A stretch of 64,000 nt of DNA from the NCBI RefSeq assembly GCF_012396365.1, contig NZ_JAAXPG010000030.1:1-64000 (forward strand). Direction: 5' to 3'. The position numbers and the translations under genes are program-made. Under the pieces are notes generated by a model. The model had not been told where the DNA came from. It made no database searches and worked only from the letters and a program-made list of their open reading frames with translations. Below, one piece after another: positions 60,665 through 64,000 of the stretch. The stretch's first letter is position 1. Each line of letters opens with the position of its first letter. Source of the DNA: Nocardiopsis alborubida (GTDB lineage Bacteria; Actinomycetota; Actinomycetes; Streptosporangiales; Streptosporangiaceae).

Positions 60665-62047
60665 TCAGTCCTCGTCCCGGGGGGCGCGGGCCCGCCGGGA
60701 CCGCCGGGCCACCCGGCTCAGGGCCTCGCTCAGCTCCTCCACCTCGTGGACGCGGATGCCCGGGATCGGGTCGCCGAAGTGCTTGGGCACGACCGCCTCG
60801 GTGAAGCCGAGCCGCTGCGCCTCCGACACCCGGCGCCGCACGCCGCTCACGGTGCGCACGTCGCCCGCCAGGCCCACCTCGCCGATCGCGATGAAGCCGA
60901 CGGGCAGCGCGACGTCGTTGTTGGAGCTGGCCGCGGCCATGGCCAGCGCCAGGTCCACGGCGGGCTCGGTCAGCTTCACGCCGCCCACCGTGGAGGCGTA
61001 CACGTCCATGTTGGCCAGCTTCATGCCCGTGCGCTTCTCCAGCACGGCCAGGATCATGTTCACCCGCGAGGTGTCCAGGCCCGAGGTGGCCCGGCGCGGC
61101 GCGGGCAGCGGGGTCGGCGCGACCAGGGCCTGGACCTCGGTGATGAGCGGTCGCCGTCCCTCCAGGGCGACGGTGACGCACGTGCCCGGCACCGGGTCGG
61201 TGCGCTCGGTGAGGAACAGTCCGCTCGGGTCGGGCAGACCGACGATGCCGGACTCGGTCAGCTCGAAGCAGCCGATCTCGTCGGTGGGCCCGTAGCGGTT
61301 CTTGACCGCGCGCAGCAGCCGCAGCTGGGAGTGGCGCTCGCCCTCGAAGTGCAGCACCACGTCCACCAGGTGCTCCAGCATCCGCGGACCGGCGATGGAC
61401 CCGTCCTTGGTGACGTGGCCGACCAGCACGGTGGCGATCCCGCGCTCCTTGGCGATCTGGATCAGCGCGCCGGTCACCTGCCGGATCTGGGTGACGCCGC
61501 CCGGGACGCCGGTGGTGTCGGGGGAGACCATGGTCTGCACCGAGTCCACGATGAGCAGCCGTGGGCCGACCGCGTCCACGTGGCTGGCCAGGGAGGCGAT
61601 GGAGGTCTCGGCGGCCAGGTAGAGCTTGTCGGAGAGCGCGCCGAGCCGCTCGGCGCGCAGCCGCACCTGCCCGGCCGACTCCTCCCCGGTCACGTACAGC
61701 ACGGGGCCCTCGGCCGCGCGCATCGCGGCGACCTCCAGCAGGAGGGTGGACTTGCCCACGCCGGGCTCGCCGGCGAGCAGCACCACGCCGCCCGGGACCG
61801 CGCCGCCGCCCAGCACCCGGTCGAGCTCGTCGACGCCGGTGGGGACTGCCTCGGCGCTCTCCACGCTGATCTCGGTGATGGGCCGGGCCCGGGAGGTGAC
61901 GGGCGCGGGCGCGACGGCGGAGGGCGCGGGGGCGCCGGCCTCCTCGACCGTGCCCCAGGCCTGGCACTCGCCGCAGCGGCCCACCCACTTGAGGGTGCTC
62001 CATCCGCACTCGGCGCACCGGAACGTGGTCTTCGCTGCCTTCGCCAT
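60665..62047 (-). CDS. radA: DNA repair protein RadA
   Basis: A 460-residue RecA-like helicase for recombination intermediates. N-terminal zinc finger CAECGWSTLKWVGRCGEC, Walker A GEPGVGKST, the RadA motif KNRYG (about residue 250), and a C-terminal Lon-protease-like domain (DVYASTVGGVKLTEPAVDLA, AIGEVGLAGDVRTV) without the active serine-lysine pair being required. ATG 62047 (MAKAAKTTFRC) matches the family start; a start at 62116 is unlikely. Confidence 0.95.
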   Translation of the reverse strand: MAKAAKTTFRCAECGWSTLKWVGRCGECQAWGTVEEAGAPAPSAVAPAPVTSRARPITEISVESAEAVPTGVDELDRVLGGGAVPGGVVLLAGEPGVGKSTLLLEVAAMRAAEGPVLYVTGEESAGQVRLRAERLGALSDKLYLAAETSIASLASHVDAVGPRLLIVDSVQTMVSPDTTGVPGGVTQIRQVTGALIQIAKERGIATVLVGHVTKDGSIAGPRMLEHLVDVVLHFEGERHSQLRLLRAVKNRYGPTDEIGCFELTESGIVGLPDPSGLFLTERTDPVPGTCVTVALEGRRPLITEVQALVAPTPLPAPRRATSGLDTSRVNMILAVLEKRTGMKLANMDVYASTVGGVKLTEPAVDLALAMAAASSNNDVALPVGFIAIGEVGLAGDVRTVSGVRRRVSEAQRLGFTEAVVPKHFGDPIPGIRVHEVEELSEALSRVARRSRRARAPRDED

Positions 62048-62218
62048 GGTGGCAACGCTAGCGGCTCCCTGGGACAACCCCGCCGGAAGGAGTAAAGGGA
62101 CCTTTCGGAGACACATGAAAGTTACCTACGAGTTAGGAGCCTTCTCCCGTAGGGCGTGTTAAAGAATTCCTAGGGTCCGACAGCTCCAACGCCCCCGCTC
62201 CATGGAGAGGAAACCCGC

Positions 62219-63136
62219 GTGCCCCGTACATCCGCCACCGCCGTGTCCCGATCCCCGCGCCGTGCCCTGGCCCCCGTGGCCGCCGCCGCGCTGGGGTCGG
62301 TGCTCCTGGCCGCCGCGCCCGCCACCGCCGAGACCGCGCAGGCGCCCGCCTTCGACAGCTACGTCTCCCTCGGCGACTCCTTCGTCGCCGGTCCGCTCAT
62401 CCGGGAGGAGAGGGTCAGCAGCAGCATGCCGCTGCTGGGCTGCCTGCGCACCTCCAACAACTACCCCACGATGCTCGCCGAGCGGCTGGGCATCACCGAC
62501 TTCACGGACGCCAGCTGTTCGGGGGCGGTCGTCAACGACCTCTACGAGCCGCAGTTCGACGACACGCCGCCCCAGTTCGACGCCCTGACGCCGGAGACCG
62601 ACCTGGTCACGGTCGGGATCGCGGGCAACGACTTCGGCTTCTCCGAGGTGCTCCTGGAGTGCGCCAAGCAGAGCCTGAGCAACCCGCTGGGCGACCCGTG
62701 CGCCGAGCACTACGGCGACGAGCTCGACCAGCGCATCGAGGACCTGCGTCCGGAGGTCGCGGAGGTCTACGCCGACATCGCCGAGCGCAGCCCCGACGCC
62801 ACGGTGCTGGCCGTGGGCTACCTCCAGATCCTGCCCGAGAGCAGGGGCTGCTGGCCGAGCACGCCCATCGCGTGGGGCGACGTGCCCTTCCTGGACCAGG
62901 CGCAGACCGCGCTGAACGCGATGATCGCCGAGGAGGCCGAGGCCCAGGGCGCGGTCTTCGTGGACGTCTTCGAGCGCGGCCACGACGTCTGCACGTCCTC
63001 CGACACCCGCTGGGTGGAGGGCCTGATCCCCGAGAACGGGGCCCCGGTGCACCCGAACTACCTCGGCATGCAGGCCACGGCCGACTTCGTGGGAGCGGAG
63101 TTGGGGGTGCCGGTGCCCGTGGACGACGCCGCGTAG
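62219..63136 (+). CDS. Secreted SGNH/GDSL hydrolase
   Basis: A 305-residue exported esterase-like enzyme. Signal peptide (to about ATAETAQ), block I SYVSLGDSFVAGP (nucleophile Ser), block III VGIAGNDFGF, and late VHPNYLGMQATADFV. Six cysteines probably form disulfides, as in actinobacterial secreted lipases and phospholipases. GTG 62219 follows GAGAGGAAA. Substrate unknown. Confidence 0.88.
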   Translation: MPRTSATAVSRSPRRALAPVAAAALGSVLLAAAPATAETAQAPAFDSYVSLGDSFVAGPLIREERVSSSMPLLGCLRTSNNYPTMLAERLGITDFTDASCSGAVVNDLYEPQFDDTPPQFDALTPETDLVTVGIAGNDFGFSEVLLECAKQSLSNPLGDPCAEHYGDELDQRIEDLRPEVAEVYADIAERSPDATVLAVGYLQILPESRGCWPSTPIAWGDVPFLDQAQTALNAMIAEEAEAQGAVFVDVFERGHDVCTSSDTRWVEGLIPENGAPVHPNYLGMQATADFVGAELGVPVPVDDAA

Positions 63137-63365
63137 CCCAGGGTGATCGGCCGCCGAGGAGGGGAGTCCGTTCGATGGTGATCTGACCGCTTTCGTCCCC
63201 CGCAGGTCAAGGACTCTTTACCCTCTTTGGCGGCTGTTCGCGCTACGGAGAGTGACATATTGCGTGGTCTGTGTGACGAATGGTGAGGGCGTCGCGACAG
63301 GGAGATCCGCGTCACAGTGACGTGGGCGCCGCGGCGCTCCGAGCGAGAGCGGGAGAACCACCGTC

Positions 63366-63992
63366 ATGCGAATACCGCGACACCACGAGCAAACGCAGGC
63401 CTGTCGTTCCACGGACCCGGGGCGGCAGGCCTCGCCCGTTCCTCCGCGCCGGGGCGGCGGGCGCACGCTCGCCGTCGCCGCGCTCACCGCGGCCGCCCTG
63501 ACCGCAGGTACGGCGCCCGCGCTCGCCCAGCCGCTCCAGCCGCTCCAGCCGCCGCAGCCGGTGCGACCGGCGCAGCAGGCCGCGGCCACCGCGCAGGACT
63601 CCGCCGAACCGCGACGCGTCCACCTGTCCCTGTCCAGGCCGACGGTGGAGGACGCCATCAGCGCCGCGGAGTCGAAGAAGGGCACCCCCTACCGCTGGGG
63701 AGGCACCGGGCCGAACGGCTTCGACTGCTCGGGGCTCGTGCAGTGGGCCTACAAGCAGGCCGGGGTGGAACTGCCCCGCGTCGCCCACGACCAGGTCGGC
63801 GCCGGAACCCGGGTCTCCTACTCCGACGCCCGCAGGGGGGACATCCTGTACTGGGCCGACAGCGGCGGCTACGCCTACCACGTCGCCATCTACCTCGGCG
63901 ACGGGCGCATGATCGACGCGCCGAACTCGGGGGACCACGTCCGTGAGCGGGACGTCCACAAACACGATCTCGCAGGTGCCGTACGGCTGTGA
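63366..63992 (+). CDS. Secreted NlpC/P60 peptidase (C40)
   Basis: A 208-residue secreted cell-wall endopeptidase. A long N-terminal region contains the signal (AVAALTAAALTAGTAPALAQ) after about 34 residues, then a Pro/Gln spacer. NlpC/P60 domain: GTPYRWGGTGPNGFDCSGLV (catalytic Cys), ARRGDILYWADSG and YHVAIYLGDGRMIDAP (His). Family members cut gamma-D-Glu-diaminopimelate bonds. CGTCAC-A-GTGACG (63310-63322) is a palindrome about 50 bases upstream. The start is ATG 63366. Confidence 0.88.
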   Translation: MRIPRHHEQTQACRSTDPGRQASPVPPRRGGGRTLAVAALTAAALTAGTAPALAQPLQPLQPPQPVRPAQQAAATAQDSAEPRRVHLSLSRPTVEDAISAAESKKGTPYRWGGTGPNGFDCSGLVQWAYKQAGVELPRVAHDQVGAGTRVSYSDARRGDILYWADSGGYAYHVAIYLGDGRMIDAPNSGDHVRERDVHKHDLAGAVRL

Positions 63993-64000
63993 GACGGGCA

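Noticed and set aside
63137..63365. Possible ydaO (cyclic di-AMP) riboswitch before the NlpC/P60 gene
   Set aside because: Cell-wall hydrolases in actinobacteria often carry one, but the conserved ydaO core sequences were not found here.

Overview
The window is very GC-rich, with codon usage, leaderless promoters (TANNNT a few bases before the start codon), Lsr2, ClpC and several chaplins. This points to a spore-forming, aerial-hyphae actinomycete. Gene order (ftsH-folE-folP-folBK-panC-nadB/C-coaX-lysS-lsr2-clpC-mutY-radA) is the conserved Streptomyces-like arrangement. Details such as multi-domain chaplins suggest Nocardiopsis or a relative (inference).

Region 1 (1-7243) is one end of an integrated conjugative element. 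A minus-strand transfer operon (pilin, TrbL/VirB6-like, PrgI-like) is cut at the window edge by the start of an IS3-type transposase gene, which appears to have truncated prgI. A plus-strand row of tightly overlapping accessory genes (PP-loop/PAPS-reductase-like, XF1762-like, two small unknowns) leads into a large serine recombinase. The last codons of that recombinase lie inside the 3' end of a tRNA-Leu(GAG), which marks the attachment site and the boundary with the chromosome.

Region 2 (7388-12760) holds an M20 peptidase, a secreted unknown and two unusual chaplins: a sortase-anchored long chaplin and a cysteine-free protein with five chaplin repeats. Behind them lie two copies of a structured repeat whose outer stems differ in sequence but both pair.

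Region 3 (13100-31759) is housekeeping: topA, an MFS-thymidylate kinase fusion, holB, a lipoprotein peptidase, tRNA-Thr(CGU), an exonuclease, small unknown genes, ppa, a D,D-carboxypeptidase, a zinc metalloprotease, tilS and hpt.

Region 4 (32230-49670) runs ftsH-folE, folP-SnoaL-like-folBK fusion-DUF3180, two bacterial PH-domain proteins, a short chaplin and a diverged chaplin-like gene (inserted in the conserved block), DUF2520-panC, a continuous nadB-nadC frame, coaX, a CDF transporter and lysS.

Region 5 (49671-63992) has a small HTH regulator with an elaborate upstream region, an N-acetyltransferase, lsr2, clpC, a DUF3105 protein, mutY, a histidine phosphatase whose predicted promoter carries a perfect CebR/CelR-type operator, a subtilisin-inhibitor-like protein, radA, a secreted SGNH hydrolase and an NlpC/P60 peptidase.

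The most notable signals are the covarying RNA repeat pair, the CebR-type operator, the IS-interrupted element with its integrase-tRNA overlap, the atypical chaplins, and a possible multi-stem RNA upstream of the gene at 51976. All calls come from reading the sequence; no database search was run.
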